From Verrucomicrobiota bacterium (GTDB taxonomy: Bacteria; Verrucomicrobiota; Verrucomicrobiia; Chthoniobacterales; Xiphinematobacteraceae), in NCBI GenBank assembly GCA_023269545.1, contig JAHFTB010000010.1:1-64000 (forward strand): a stretch of 64,000 nucleotides of DNA, read 5' to 3'. Under the pieces are notes generated by a model, which had not been told where the DNA came from, did not search any database, and saw only the letters and a list, made by a program, of their open reading frames with translations. The position numbers and the translations under genes were made by a program. Below are positions 16,813 to 24,708 of the stretch, piece after piece. Within the stretch, counting starts at the first letter, position 1. Every line of letters begins with the position of its first letter.

Positions 16813-17541
16813 AGGCAGCACAGTGCTGTCAACCCAAGTGGTGATCGGCATTGCACGGGGACCATGGGAAGCACTGACTGAAGGAGTCGTCATTTGTGCT
16901 CCCTCACTCACGACATCTTTTTCCTCCATAACTTTTTTCAGATCAGGAAAATGCGTTACAATCCAAGGCCCTTTTACTTTGTCTTTATCGAGATTTACCT
17001 TTGGAGGAGGTGGAATGTCGATCTTAGCATCCATGACGGCAGTCCATCTTTCCCCTACTACGGAAAACATCGGCTTACAATTCTCCTCTATAATATCACA
17101 AGAAGCATTTAAATTTTTAATGATCGTACGAAACAAATATGGTTTTTCGGACACTATTTCAAGTGTGTTTTTTACCTTTGATTGGTCGCCTAAGATTATT
17201 TTCTGATTCAGTTGTTGTTGTATCTTCGAAGGCTGACGAACAGGTTTATTTTTATCATCTCTATTATCTAATTTCCCATGGCTTGTTTTGCCTCGGAGTT
17301 TCGCATAGACTACAACAATTTGCTTCTCTGTTTGCCAAGCTATTTCAACTTCATTTTGTGCATACTTAATTTCATGTGCAGGAGCGTTGTTTCTCCTTAA
17401 TTTATCCAGGATCTCATACTTTTCCTTAAGAATTGTGCGCGCGGCTTGCAGCTGATTATAAGTTTCCGAAAGTTTATCGGAAGTGGATGGATGCAACCTG
17501 GAAGGAGGCATGCCAGCAACAGCTCTAAGTGTATTATTCAT
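16795..17541 (-). CDS. Small coiled-coil protein, paralogue 2 of a local family
   Basis: 248 residues, no recognised domain. Ser/Thr-rich N-terminus, then a helical hairpin (~22-85: SETYNQLQAARTILKEKYEI, LRRNNAPAHEIKYAQNEVE), a variable middle, and a C-terminal block shared with the gene at 17836: KGPWIVTHFPDLKKVM, GAQMTTPSVSASHGPR, PITTW and the final PDANKA. Absence of a Sec signal combined with a flexible Ser/Thr-rich N-terminus would fit a type III-like secreted protein, but this is only a suggestion. The middle contains IDIPPPPKV and two cysteines. Confidence 0.7.
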   Translation of the reverse strand: MNNTLRAVAGMPPSRLHPSTSDKLSETYNQLQAARTILKEKYEILDKLRRNNAPAHEIKYAQNEVEIAWQTEKQIVVVYAKLRGKTSHGKLDNRDDKNKPVRQPSKIQQQLNQKIILGDQSKVKNTLEIVSEKPYLFRTIIKNLNASCDIIEENCKPMFSVVGERWTAVMDAKIDIPPPPKVNLDKDKVKGPWIVTHFPDLKKVMEEKDVVSEGAQMTTPSVSASHGPRAMPITTWVDSTVLPDANKA

Positions 17542-17761
17542 TTATTTCTATTGTATATTAAAAAGTCTCCCAATCAGTTCCCGCGCATAAAATATATTTC
17601 ATTCCGTACATTATTATAATCATGCAAAATTTACCCCAAGCCATGCAATAGCAACTAACAAGTTTTTCTGTTTAGGCTGCAAGATTTTGATTTAATCTTT
17701 CCCATGCTATTACATGGCATTGGAATATTTTATTTATATGCAAATTATTTAAAATAAAAAC

Positions 17762-17852
17762 AGAGATTATAAATTACTCCGCTTCAATTTTAATAAAGGA
17801 AAGTGATAACCCTCCTGTTCTATGCTTTGACTATATTAAGCTTTATTTGCAT
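17762..17852 (-). repeat. Duplicated 3' flank of the coiled-coil genes, copy 2
   Basis: Partner of 16721-16812. It spans the 3' untranslated region and final codons of the gene at 17836-18816. The ~290-bp gap between this copy and the start of the gene to its left holds nothing else recognisable. Confidence 0.85.
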
Positions 17853-18816
17853 CAGGCGGCACAACAGTACCCTCAACAGCTGCATCCGTTAGATACCCTT
17901 GACTGTCTTCTACGAACCAAGTGGTGATCGGCACTACGCGGGGACCATCGGAGGCACGGACTGAAGGAGTTGTCATTTGTGCGCCATTTTCCACCACCTC
18001 TTTTGTATTCATAACTTCTTCTGGATCAGGGAAATGAGTGAGAATCCAACGCCCTTTCACTTCTTTGTCTTTAGTAGGTTGTTCGTTCAGCCACCCTGCT
18101 GTTAATTCATTGAAGAGCTGATTTGCTTGTAACTTTTGTAACACGTTGTTTAGTCCTTCTGCTCCTCCTTCAAAGAATTCGCCTAATGCACCTTTAATGT
18201 CTTCATTGGTCAATTGAGGAACTTGATATTGAGTACCTTCCTCTGCAAAGAAGTCGGCCGCATGAGTAATGTCTTCATTGGTCAATTGAGGCACTTGATA
18301 TTGAGTGCCCTCCTCTGCAAAGAAGTCGGCCGCATGAGCAATGTCTTCATTGGTCAATTCAGGTTGAGTTTCGGCAACTGATTTACTACTAGGACATTGC
18401 GAAGCTTTTAGTTCCTTTTCCGGACATATACACGGTTGCCCGTTGATCGTAGATCCCATAAGCTTTTGAGTAAGCTTTTGATTGCGCTGTTCTTGATCTG
18501 CAGATCGGCGAATGCGATTTTCAGGCTGGTCTGCTCTGTCTAATTCACCTCCCAGGCTCAGATAAGTTTCACGAATAGAATCGCGCTTTTGTTTAGCCTG
18601 TCTCACCTCATGATGCGCTAGGTTGATCTCCTGGCTCGGACTATTATTTTTTTCCAAATTTTCAAGGATGGCACGCTTTTCTTTCACTACTACGCGTGCA
18701 GCCTTCAGTTGATTCAGGGCTTCTGTTTTTAAGACTTCCACTTCTTTAGGCTGTGCTGAAGAAGATGGAAGTGGGGCTGTATAAGAAGCCACTGATGTAA
18801 TACTTGATGTACTCAT
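17836..18816 (-). CDS. Coiled-coil protein with 24-residue tandem repeats, paralogue 3
   Basis: 326 residues. Ser/Thr-rich N-terminus (MSTSSITSVASYTAPLPSSS), helical hairpin at ~33-92 (NQLKAARVVVKEKRAILENL, EINLAHHEVRQAKQK), then three tandem copies of a 24-residue unit starting LTNEDI.HAADFFAEEG (third copy partial), and the C-terminal family block KGRWILTHFPDPEEVM, GAQMTTPSVRASDGPR, PITTW, PDANKA. The repeat units are acidic and predicted helical. No Sec signal or membrane span. No homologous domain is recognised; function unknown. It is the longest member and the repeat expansion is specific to it. Confidence 0.75.
   Translation of the reverse strand: MSTSSITSVASYTAPLPSSSAQPKEVEVLKTEALNQLKAARVVVKEKRAILENLEKNNSPSQEINLAHHEVRQAKQKRDSIRETYLSLGGELDRADQPENRIRRSADQEQRNQKLTQKLMGSTINGQPCICPEKELKASQCPSSKSVAETQPELTNEDIAHAADFFAEEGTQYQVPQLTNEDITHAADFFAEEGTQYQVPQLTNEDIKGALGEFFEGGAEGLNNVLQKLQANQLFNELTAGWLNEQPTKDKEVKGRWILTHFPDPEEVMNTKEVVENGAQMTTPSVRASDGPRVVPITTWFVEDSQGYLTDAAVEGTVVPPDANKA
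18196..18363 (-). repeat. 72-bp in-frame tandem repeat
   Basis: Units start at 18196, 18268 and 18340 on the plus strand with a constant 72-bp period; the first two are almost identical at DNA level, indicating recent expansion. Each encodes 24 residues of the coiled-coil protein. Confidence 0.85.
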
Positions 18817-18845
18817 TTGTTATAATTATGATATAATTTTCTTAT

Positions 18846-18874
18846 GGGGTCCCCTCTCTATCGGAGGGGGGCCC
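18846..18874 (-). promoter_or_regulatory. GC-rich hairpin in the leader of the repeat-containing gene
   Basis: GGGGTCCCCTC and GAGGGGGGCCC form a strong inverted repeat in an otherwise AT-rich leader, ~30 bp before the ATG at 18816. It could terminate transcription from the gene upstream (19061-19510) or structure the leader mRNA. Confidence 0.45.
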
Positions 18875-19009
18875 ACGTACAAATTTAGCACAATTACCTT
18901 TCTTAAAATAAACAGTTCATACGATTTGTATTATTAACAGATTACAAAATATGAGATGGGGAGGGCATCTCGCTGACATAAGCAGGTGGTTCGTCGTTCG
19001 TTGTGAGCA

Positions 19010-19056
19010 GATCCATGCAGTTTCTGGGGGGGAATTCGCAGTTTTTTTCAGTTATG
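19010..19056 (-). repeat. Gene-pointing element, copy H
   Basis: On the minus strand: ACTGAAAAAAACTGCGAATT then CCAGAAACTGCATGGAT, the left half of the family also seen at 22244, 24161, 24499, 28215, 37151, 39588 and 45431. It points toward the gene starting at 18816. Flanked by GTTCGTCGTTCGTTG heptamer-like sequence. Confidence 0.65.
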
Positions 19057-19060
19057 GAGT

Positions 19061-19510
19061 CTACGCTTGGAAACACGCGCCCATAATTCTGTCCACGATT
19101 TGACGGAGTTCCGCCATCGCAGTTTTCTCTGCTTCGTGATCTTTTCGATCTTGAGCTTGTTCCACTTTTAATGCGGCCCGTTTCGCTTTTTTTGGGGCTC
19201 CTTCTTCCGATTGATCCAACTGTCGCAACTCCTCTCCGGAAGGCAGACCACAGGTCTGAATTTCCGAATTTCCCCGTTTTTTTAAGTAGGAGAGCGTTAC
19301 CATACAAGTCAGGGATCTTTGATCATTCCCAAAGGCCTCACTATAGTTTTTCCCACTGTTCTTTGCTATGACCGCATTCGAAGCGCAAATGGGTGGCAAA
19401 ACAGGCGGTGGTCCTTCTCTTTTTTTTGACCATTCATCGAAAGACAAAACGCGTGGAATTAAAGAGGCATTCGAAGTAGTCAAGCTACAAGAGGTATTGG
19501 AGGTATTCAT
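19061..19510 (-). CDS. Small basic coiled-coil protein, possible fourth cluster member
   Basis: 149 residues from ATG 19510 (a start at 19534 adds eight). Ser/Thr-rich N-terminus (MNTSNTSCSLTTSNASLIPR) like its neighbours, a Pro-rich EGPPPVLPP stretch and a charged C-terminal helix (KKAKRAALKVEQAQDRKDHEAEK). It lacks the family's THFPD/ITTW block and I cannot align its helix convincingly, so membership rests on position, orientation and N-terminal style. It may also be a decayed copy, since an overlapping frame is open to 18942. Function unknown. Confidence 0.5.
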   Translation of the reverse strand: MNTSNTSCSLTTSNASLIPRVLSFDEWSKKREGPPPVLPPICASNAVIAKNSGKNYSEAFGNDQRSLTCMVTLSYLKKRGNSEIQTCGLPSGEELRQLDQSEEGAPKKAKRAALKVEQAQDRKDHEAEKTAMAELRQIVDRIMGACFQA

Positions 19511-19714
19511 AATAACTTGCCTCAAGTATCTCATACCATTTGATTTAAAAAAGGCTCACTCCACTTAATATTTTGCCATTACAGATTTCGGCTTTGAACC
19601 CATCACTGCGGGCAGTAGTGGGGGCATATGTCTTCAAACCTTAACAGCTCGTTCAAAAAATTCAGCGCTATTGCATATGCCAGAAAGAAAACATTTCGTT
19701 TAAAATGTTCTACA

Positions 19715-21241
19715 ATGCTTACTCGAGTAGTTTCAGCAGCTTTGCAAGGGATCGATGCGATACGCGTTGAGATTGAGACCAGTATTTCCGGGCATGGGCT
19801 GCCCACTATTGTGATTGTTGGTCTGCCTGATGCTGCGGTGCGAGAGAGTAAGGATCGTGTGACGACCGCAATCGCAGCATGTGGATTTCGTAGGCCTCGC
19901 AGCCGTACTACTATCAATTTAGCTCCGGCGGATCTTAAAAAAGAGGGTCCCTACTTTGATTTACCCATCGCAATTTCCCTCATCGCTGCGGAATCAAAGC
20001 AAACACTCAAACGGTTGCCTACCTGCATGGCAGTGGGAGAACTTGCATTAGATGGAGAGCTTCGGCCAATTAAAGGTGCTCTCTCCATAGCCTTTGAAGC
20101 TCGCAAACGCGGAATCCCTTATTTGCTGCTTCCGGAAGCTAATGCTTCTGAGGCAGCGCTTGTTTCGGAGTTAGAAGTGTATGGAGGACGCAACTTGCGC
20201 GAATGCTTTGAATTTATTGCCGGCACCCACCCGCTTCCCCGCACTCCGACACTGCGAGAGGAATTGACTTTCGAAAGGAATGAACTTGATTTTTGCGATG
20301 TCAAAGGGCAGCCGGGTGTGAAACGTGCGATCGAAGTGGCGGTGGCAGGGAATCATAACCTGCTCATGGTAGGTCCGCCAGGTTCCGGGAAATCCATGCT
20401 TGCCAAGCGTATTCCCAGTATTCTTCCTTCTCCCACTTTAGAGGAAGCTATTGAAACTACGAAAATTCATAGCGTCTGCGGAATTTTAAATGGCTTTCTC
20501 TTACGTGAACGTCCATTCCGTCGCGTGCACAGTACCGTTTCGGATATCGGTCTGGTGGGAGGTTCCTCGGAACTTTTGCCCGGAGAAGTCAGTTTGGCCC
20601 ATAATGGAGTTTTATTTCTCGACGAACTTCCGGAATTTCGAAGATCCGCATTGGAAGCTTTGCGTCAACCTTTGGAGGAAGACTCCATTACGATTTCTCG
20701 CGCTGCCGGAACCGTTACTTTTCCTGCTCGCGTCATGCTAGTTGCCGCCATGAATCCCTGTCCCTGCGGGCACTACGGCGATTCTCAACGGGAGTGTCAG
20801 TGCCCAACCGGACAAGTGGAACGTTATCGCCGAAAAATTTCCGGTCCGTTACTGGATCGCATTGATATTCACGTCGAAGCCCCGGCTCTGCCATATCATG
20901 AACTCATGGAACCCGGTCCTTCCGAATCTTCCACAGCTATCTTGGAGAGGGTATTGGCTGCCCGCGGGATTCAATCCCAGCGTTTCTCATGTGCAGGCCG
21001 ATACAATGCACGGATGAATGAATCCATGTTGAAAGAATACTGCCAATGTGATTCGGAGGGGAGAAAGCTCCTTCGGCATGCTATGGAACAACTTCGTCTC
21101 AGCGCCAGAGCTTATGACAGAATTCTTAAGGTTGCCCGCACGATCGCTGATCTTGATCAATCCAGTTCTTTGCAAGTCCAGCATCTCTCCGAAGCTATTC
21201 AATATCGCACTCTCGACAGGGCTGTAGTAATTCCGCTATAG
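19715..21241 (+). CDS. comM: YifB-family Mg-chelatase-like AAA+ ATPase (ComM)
   Basis: 508 residues from ATG 19715, where the conserved [21 protein letters not shown] begins; the frame is open back to 19628 but that extension is not family-like. Lon-protease-like N-terminal domain ([22 protein letters not shown]), Walker A GPPGSGKS at ~220-227, Walker [10 protein letters not shown], the Cys-rich [11 protein letters not shown] and the C-terminal Mg-chelatase helical region with [14 protein letters not shown] are all present. ComM is a hexameric helicase that promotes branch migration during natural transformation. Full length. The stop codon lies within an AATTCCGCTATAGCGGAAT-type palindrome. 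Confidence 0.95.
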   Translation: MLTRVVSAALQGIDAIRVEIETSISGHGLPTIVIVGLPDAAVRESKDRVTTAIAACGFRRPRSRTTINLAPADLKKEGPYFDLPIAISLIAAESKQTLKRLPTCMAVGELALDGELRPIKGALSIAFEARKRGIPYLLLPEANASEAALVSELEVYGGRNLRECFEFIAGTHPLPRTPTLREELTFERNELDFCDVKGQPGVKRAIEVAVAGNHNLLMVGPPGSGKSMLAKRIPSILPSPTLEEAIETTKIHSVCGILNGFLLRERPFRRVHSTVSDIGLVGGSSELLPGEVSLAHNGVLFLDELPEFRRSALEALRQPLEEDSITISRAAGTVTFPARVMLVAAMNPCPCGHYGDSQRECQCPTGQVERYRRKISGPLLDRIDIHVEAPALPYHELMEPGPSESSTAILERVLAARGIQSQRFSCAGRYNARMNESMLKEYCQCDSEGRKLLRHAMEQLRLSARAYDRILKVARTIADLDQSSSLQVQHLSEAIQYRTLDRAVVIPL

Positions 21242-21247
21242 CGGAAT
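21230..21247. repeat. Palindrome overlapping the comM stop, between convergent genes
   Basis: ATTCCGCTATAGCGGAAT, an 18-bp perfect palindrome built from the same half-sites as 5156-5175 but in the opposite arrangement. It spans the comM stop and ends 11 bp before the end of def, which converges. Confidence 0.8.
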
Positions 21248-21257
21248 AGGGTTCATT

Positions 21258-21812
21258 TTATAAAAAATCCAAATTCAGATTCATGAGGGTTTCTATACTG
21301 GATGCCAGCTCCTGCCGAGTTTTGGGGTCCATCCGATCTATGAAGAGCACTCCCTGCAGGTGATCGAATTCGTGCTGTATGGCACGGGCAAGAAGTCCTT
21401 CTGCCAAGAATTCAATGGGCTCGCCTTCCAAATCGTGTGCACGGAGGTGAACCCGCGCGGGCCGTTCCACTTTTCCGAATATGTCCGGAAAGCTCAGGCA
21501 TCCCTCTCTGGCGCAGTGTAATTCTCCATCGGTTTTGATTTCAGGGTTTACGACTACGAGTGGCATTAAGGAATCAAATGGAACGGGATTCCCCGATTTC
21601 CACATTTTACTCGGACGATCCATATCTTGAAGTACTTCCAGTACAAACATTTGCAATGGAAGCCCTATTTGCTGCGCGGCCAGACCAATGCCTTCTGCAT
21701 TGCGCATGGTTTCGATCATGTCCGCGGCTAATTGGCGCAGGCGATTGTCTACTTTTGTGATTTTACGACCTTGGGAACGAAGGGCGGGATGTCCGTAGGT
21801 AACAATTTTCAT
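21258..21812 (-). CDS. def: Peptide deformylase
   Basis: 184 residues. The three deformylase motifs are intact: GIGLAAQQIG at ~41-50, REGCLSFP near 106-113 (Cys metal ligand), and QHEFDHLQGVLF (HExxH-type ligands plus catalytic Glu). It removes the formyl group from nascent proteins in the cytoplasm. The ATG overlaps the exbD stop by four bases, so it is the last gene of a tonB-exbB-exbD-def unit, an unusual partnership that may simply be transcriptional convenience. 184 residues is within the usual range. Confidence 0.96.
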   Translation of the reverse strand: MKIVTYGHPALRSQGRKITKVDNRLRQLAADMIETMRNAEGIGLAAQQIGLPLQMFVLEVLQDMDRPSKMWKSGNPVPFDSLMPLVVVNPEIKTDGELHCAREGCLSFPDIFGKVERPARVHLRAHDLEGEPIEFLAEGLLARAIQHEFDHLQGVLFIDRMDPKTRQELASSIETLMNLNLDFL

Positions 21813-22228
21813 TGGTTTTTTTTAGGTTCAGTAAATGTGGGCACATTTTTCAGGCCCGCCTTAGTGAGAGCATCAAGGGCATGCACGACCAAAGCAAAAG
21901 GGGCATCCCGATCGACTTGCATGGCAAAAGAGCGATCAGGAGAGGCGGCGCGAGCATTTTGAAGCGCGCTCGAAAGAATTTCCATCTGTACAGGCTTACC
22001 GTCAAGGGTCACCTGATTCGGCCCACGTAACGCAAGAATGATGGATGCATGGGATGTGGCAGCTGAGGGAGTAGCCGTTTCCGAGTGAGGCAGGCGGATA
22101 TTGACCTGTGTGATTTGTTTTCGAAAGGTCGTCGTCACAATAAAGAAAATGAGCAGGATCGCCAGAATGTCTATGAGTGACACAATGATGATCTGAGGCA
22201 TCCGCTTTTTTTTTGTGTAGAATTTCAT
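21809..22228 (-). CDS. exbD: ExbD/TolR-family biopolymer transport protein
   Basis: 139 residues: a short cytoplasmic basic N-terminus (MKFYTKKKRMPQ), one membrane span (IIIVSLIDILAILLIFFIVTT) containing the conserved Asp used for proton translocation (SLIDILAIL), and a periplasmic domain with LDGKPV and DRDAPFALVVHALDALTKAGL. It works with ExbB (22468) to energise TonB. Separated from exbB by ~240 bp filled with three repeat elements, so exbB and exbD may no longer be tightly co-expressed. Overlaps def by 4 bp. Confidence 0.93.
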   Translation of the reverse strand: MKFYTKKKRMPQIIIVSLIDILAILLIFFIVTTTFRKQITQVNIRLPHSETATPSAATSHASIILALRGPNQVTLDGKPVQMEILSSALQNARAASPDRSFAMQVDRDAPFALVVHALDALTKAGLKNVPTFTEPKKNQ

Positions 22229-22243
22229 ATCAAAAACTCTGCT

Positions 22244-22284
22244 GGTTTAGTTTTTGGGGTATTCGCGGCTTTTTTAATGCCGTG
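22244..22284 (-). repeat. Gene-pointing element, copy E
   Basis: On the minus strand CACGGCATTAAAAAAGCCGC then GAATACCCC.AAAACTAAACC, a degenerate left half of the family, ending 15 bp before the exbD start and pointing toward it. Confidence 0.6.
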
Positions 22285-22308
22285 GGCAAACCCCGAACCA
22301 CCCACTCA

Positions 22309-22367
22309 GGACTTACGCGGATTCCGGAGAAAAGCTCGTTCGTTTTCTCCTGTTTTTTCGTAAGTCC
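22309..22367 (+). repeat. ACTTACGC-ended short element, copy 2
   Basis: A 59-bp unit with ends GGACTTA / TAAGTCC in perfect inversion and the family core GATTCCGGAGAAAAGCTCGT ... TTCTCCTGTTTTTT. Inserted between exbB and exbD. Confidence 0.8.
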
Positions 22368-22383
22368 TAATTGTAGTATTAAC

Positions 22384-22463
22384 TGACGTTACGCACTTTG
22401 AGGAGCTCTGGGAGCAAAAAAACCATTTTAGCCTACAAGGTTTCCCTTTTTTGCGTAACATCA
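22384..22463 (+). repeat. ~80-bp GATGTTACGC-ended element, copy 2
   Basis: Full-length copy with TGACGTTACGCA / TGCGTAACATCA ends and the core GAGGAGCTCTGGGAGC ... CCATTTTAGCCTACAAGG. Lies immediately after the exbB stop. Confidence 0.9.
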
Positions 22464-22467
22464 CGTA

Positions 22468-23130
22468 TTAAAGTATTTTTTTGGAAGGGTCGAGTTCGCT
22501 CCGTTTAGGATAGCACTTAATCATCAGGTCTGAAATAATGGATTCCATTTCGACCGCCATTACTTCGATGCGTCGATAAAAATAGCTATGTGCGACCAAC
22601 GTACAGGCCGCTAAGGCCAGGCCCACGATGGTATTGTTCAGAGCCTCGGAAATTCCTCGGGCAACGATTTCGGGATTGCCGCTATCACCGACGTTTGCAA
22701 AAATTCCCACTAATCCGGAAAGTGTTCCCAGGAGCCCGATGAGAGGAGCAATTCCGGTGGCTATTTCCAGGATGACCAGACCGCTTTCCATCAGCGAGGT
22801 TTCCCGGCGCGCACGGGTTTGCACTGCTTCCACATTTTCTGACCGCGGCCAATTCCGATGACGTAACATGACTAATATAATGCGTCCCAACGGAGAAACG
22901 TGGCGCATACAGACTGAAATGAGACGCTCTCCTCTTTCTCCGGATTTGAAATTCTCGATTTCATCCAAAATCGCAGTGGGCAAAATGCAATCAAACCGCA
23001 GTGCCCGCCCGCGCAAAATAATAATGGTCAAGGCTGTCACCGACAGCAGGAGGAGGCACCCCATGAAGAATCCTCCCCGCAGGAAAAATTCAAAAGTATT
23101 GAATAGAAAGGAAGCAACAGGAGCGTTCAT
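22468..23130 (-). CDS. exbB: ExbB/TolQ/MotA-family proton channel protein
   Basis: 220 residues with three membrane spans: one at ~14-38, and the conserved pair around SGLVILEIATGIAPLIGLLGTLSGLVGIF and GISEALNNTIVGLALAACTLVAHSYF. The GxxPLxGLLGTxxGxxxxF block and the Thr of the third span are ExbB hallmarks. It forms the pentameric channel around ExbD that converts proton flow to TonB work. Follows tonB by ~50 bp. Confidence 0.93.
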   Translation of the reverse strand: MNAPVASFLFNTFEFFLRGGFFMGCLLLLSVTALTIIILRGRALRFDCILPTAILDEIENFKSGERGERLISVCMRHVSPLGRIILVMLRHRNWPRSENVEAVQTRARRETSLMESGLVILEIATGIAPLIGLLGTLSGLVGIFANVGDSGNPEIVARGISEALNNTIVGLALAACTLVAHSYFYRRIEVMAVEMESIISDLMIKCYPKRSELDPSKKIL

Positions 23131-23181
23131 AGTCAGAAAATGAGGGGCATATGATGCATATTATTAAAGTACTCTGGAGAT

Positions 23182-24207
23182 TTAGTTGGAGATAATCGAA
23201 AAGCTATAGTCAACTTCAATGCGTCCGTTATGTAAAGAAGCTGCCACATCAGGGGGGATAGGGGGCATTTCCGCATCGGTAATGGATTGAATACTCGTTG
23301 CGGCCAATAGTTCATTGGAGGTATTAGAGACCACTTTTATGAGCTCTACCTTGCCGCGCTGAGAAACTCTAAATCGTATAGCTACGGTTCCAATTCGATA
23401 CATGTCCATGTCTCGTTGAACCAAATAGTACCAACGGGCGCCAATGGCATTGGAAAGAAGTTTTTTATAACGACCCAGCGGTGTGGCTATCACATCCGTT
23501 GCGGCCATTCCTCGGTTTGAGATGTTCCCGTCAATTCGTACGACACGGGTCTCAGACTGATAGCCGGGCTGATCCGCTGGCGAAGGCGGTCTGTAAAGGG
23601 AAGGCATGCTTGGGGACTGTGCTTTCGAACCCTGCGGATTTTCTTCTGAATGATCCTTGGGCTTTAAAATGGGTATAGGTACGGCGGGGGGGGCCACAAC
23701 CGTTCCTCCGCGACTGACATGTTCTTGCTGTGTCTGGGAGGGACGGGCGCTGGCAGCTGTAGATGGGGGGCTTCCTCCGGATTCTTTACCAGGTGAATAT
23801 TCTCTATCCCGAAACTGTAAGCCTTCCGCCTGCTTACCGTCCAAAGTAGGGAGCGGAGCCTTACCCGTTGCAGGCAATTCACTTGCCGCCCGAGTATTTT
23901 TATCAGACTCAAATCGAGCTTTTTGAGGGGCTTTTTCCGTAGCTTGGTCAGAATGGGTCTCTAAATATTGCGGAGGAGAAACCAAATTCATAGTCACTTG
24001 CTGCATTTCCTTTTCTTTAGACAATAGCTCATCTTCTCCCTGGACTTTTCTGAAGAGCCAGGCAACCAGAAGGATGAGAAAAGTATGGAGCAGGATCGAT
24101 ATCACCAAGGCCCAAAGAACCTTGTCTCTGGCTTCCCTCCTTTCTCTCCATACTGCGTAGCTGCCCAGGCATTGGGCTTTCTTTAAGGAGAGCATTTCTT
24201 TATGCAT
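23182..24207 (-). CDS. tonB: TonB-type energy transducer
   Basis: 341 residues: short cytoplasmic N-terminus, one span at ~29-52 (LWALVISILLHTFLILLVAWLF, with the His usually found in TonB anchors), a long Pro/Ser/Glu-rich periplasmic spacer, and a C-terminal TonB domain (VAIRFRVSQRGKVELIKVV ... ATSIQSITDAEMPPIPPDV ... VDYSFSI). It would connect ExbBD to outer-membrane receptors, none of which is in the window. The start is unusual: no Met or suitable GTG lies between the repeat element at 24161-24247 and the span, so ATG 24207 or 24195, both inside the repeat, must be used, giving an MHKEMLSLKKAQ leader derived from the repeat. Confidence 0.9.
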   Translation of the reverse strand: MHKEMLSLKKAQCLGSYAVWRERREARDKVLWALVISILLHTFLILLVAWLFRKVQGEDELLSKEKEMQQVTMNLVSPPQYLETHSDQATEKAPQKARFESDKNTRAASELPATGKAPLPTLDGKQAEGLQFRDREYSPGKESGGSPPSTAASARPSQTQQEHVSRGGTVVAPPAVPIPILKPKDHSEENPQGSKAQSPSMPSLYRPPSPADQPGYQSETRVVRIDGNISNRGMAATDVIATPLGRYKKLLSNAIGARWYYLVQRDMDMYRIGTVAIRFRVSQRGKVELIKVVSNTSNELLAATSIQSITDAEMPPIPPDVAASLHNGRIEVDYSFSIISN

Positions 24208-24247
24208 GCAGTTTCTTGGGAGGCATTCGCAGCTTTTTTAGGCTGTG
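24161..24247 (-). repeat. Gene-pointing element, copy C (supplies the tonB start)
   Basis: Full-length copy on the minus strand: CACAGCCTAAAAAAGCTGCG ... ATGCATAAAGAAATGCTCTC ... CTTAAAGAAAGCCC ... CCTGGGCAG. It contains both candidate start codons of tonB and points into the gene. Confidence 0.85.
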
Positions 24248-24708
24248 CCCTCTACGAGCGGAACTCATTTCGAGGAAAGCATGGGGTGGATTTTGGCTCT
24301 TTTTTGCAAAAAAGTAAAAATAACGGCAAAGTCGAACTCATTTAATATAGGAATCTCGCCATAGCACACCCCGCAAGTTCATCATGTCATCCACAAGCAC
24401 TGTTTTGTCAATTAGGGGAGGGTTTGAGCCACACCCTTCCTCCTATTTAAAATAATACTTTTTTCTCTCAGGCCCAGCCGTTTCTCATGGATAGCATCCT
24501 GTCCGGAAACTGGGCCTTTATGAGTTTGCAGTGGATAGTGGATCCGCTCAGTTCTTGGGCACAACTCGCAGTTTTTTTAAGGCCGTGTTTTTATAAACTG
24601 CTTGTTATAAGTAATATATTTCATCTGTTGCTAAGATTTTACTCATTAAAGCCTCTTTTATTCGCTCTTTACTTTCTTCCTGCTACCATCTCATGAGCAA
24701 TTTCGATC
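24208..24708. other. 500-bp divergent intergenic region between tonB and lutA
   Basis: No gene. It holds part of copy C and all of copy D of the gene-pointing element, and a GGAGGGT...ACCCTTCCTCC hairpin at ~24416-24443. Promoters for tonB (leftward) and lutABC (rightward) must be here or in the repeats. Confidence 0.6.
24499..24587 (-). repeat. Gene-pointing element, copy D (degenerate)
   Basis: Minus strand: CACGGCCTTAAAAAAACTGC, GAGTTGTGCCCAAGAACTGA, then a diverged right half with CCCAGTTTCCGGACAG. Same orientation as copy C ~250 bp further along toward tonB. Confidence 0.6.

Noticed and set aside
18942-19307. 121-codon minus-strand ORF overlapping 19061-19510
   Set aside because: Low-complexity Arg/Ser-rich translation that ends inside a dispersed repeat; the overlapping frame has the more protein-like amphipathic helix. 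A frameshifted pseudogene remains possible.
24416-24443. Riboswitch or attenuator upstream of lutABC
   Set aside because: Only a single GC-rich hairpin is visible; there is no conserved aptamer core and its distance from lutA (~265 bp) is large.
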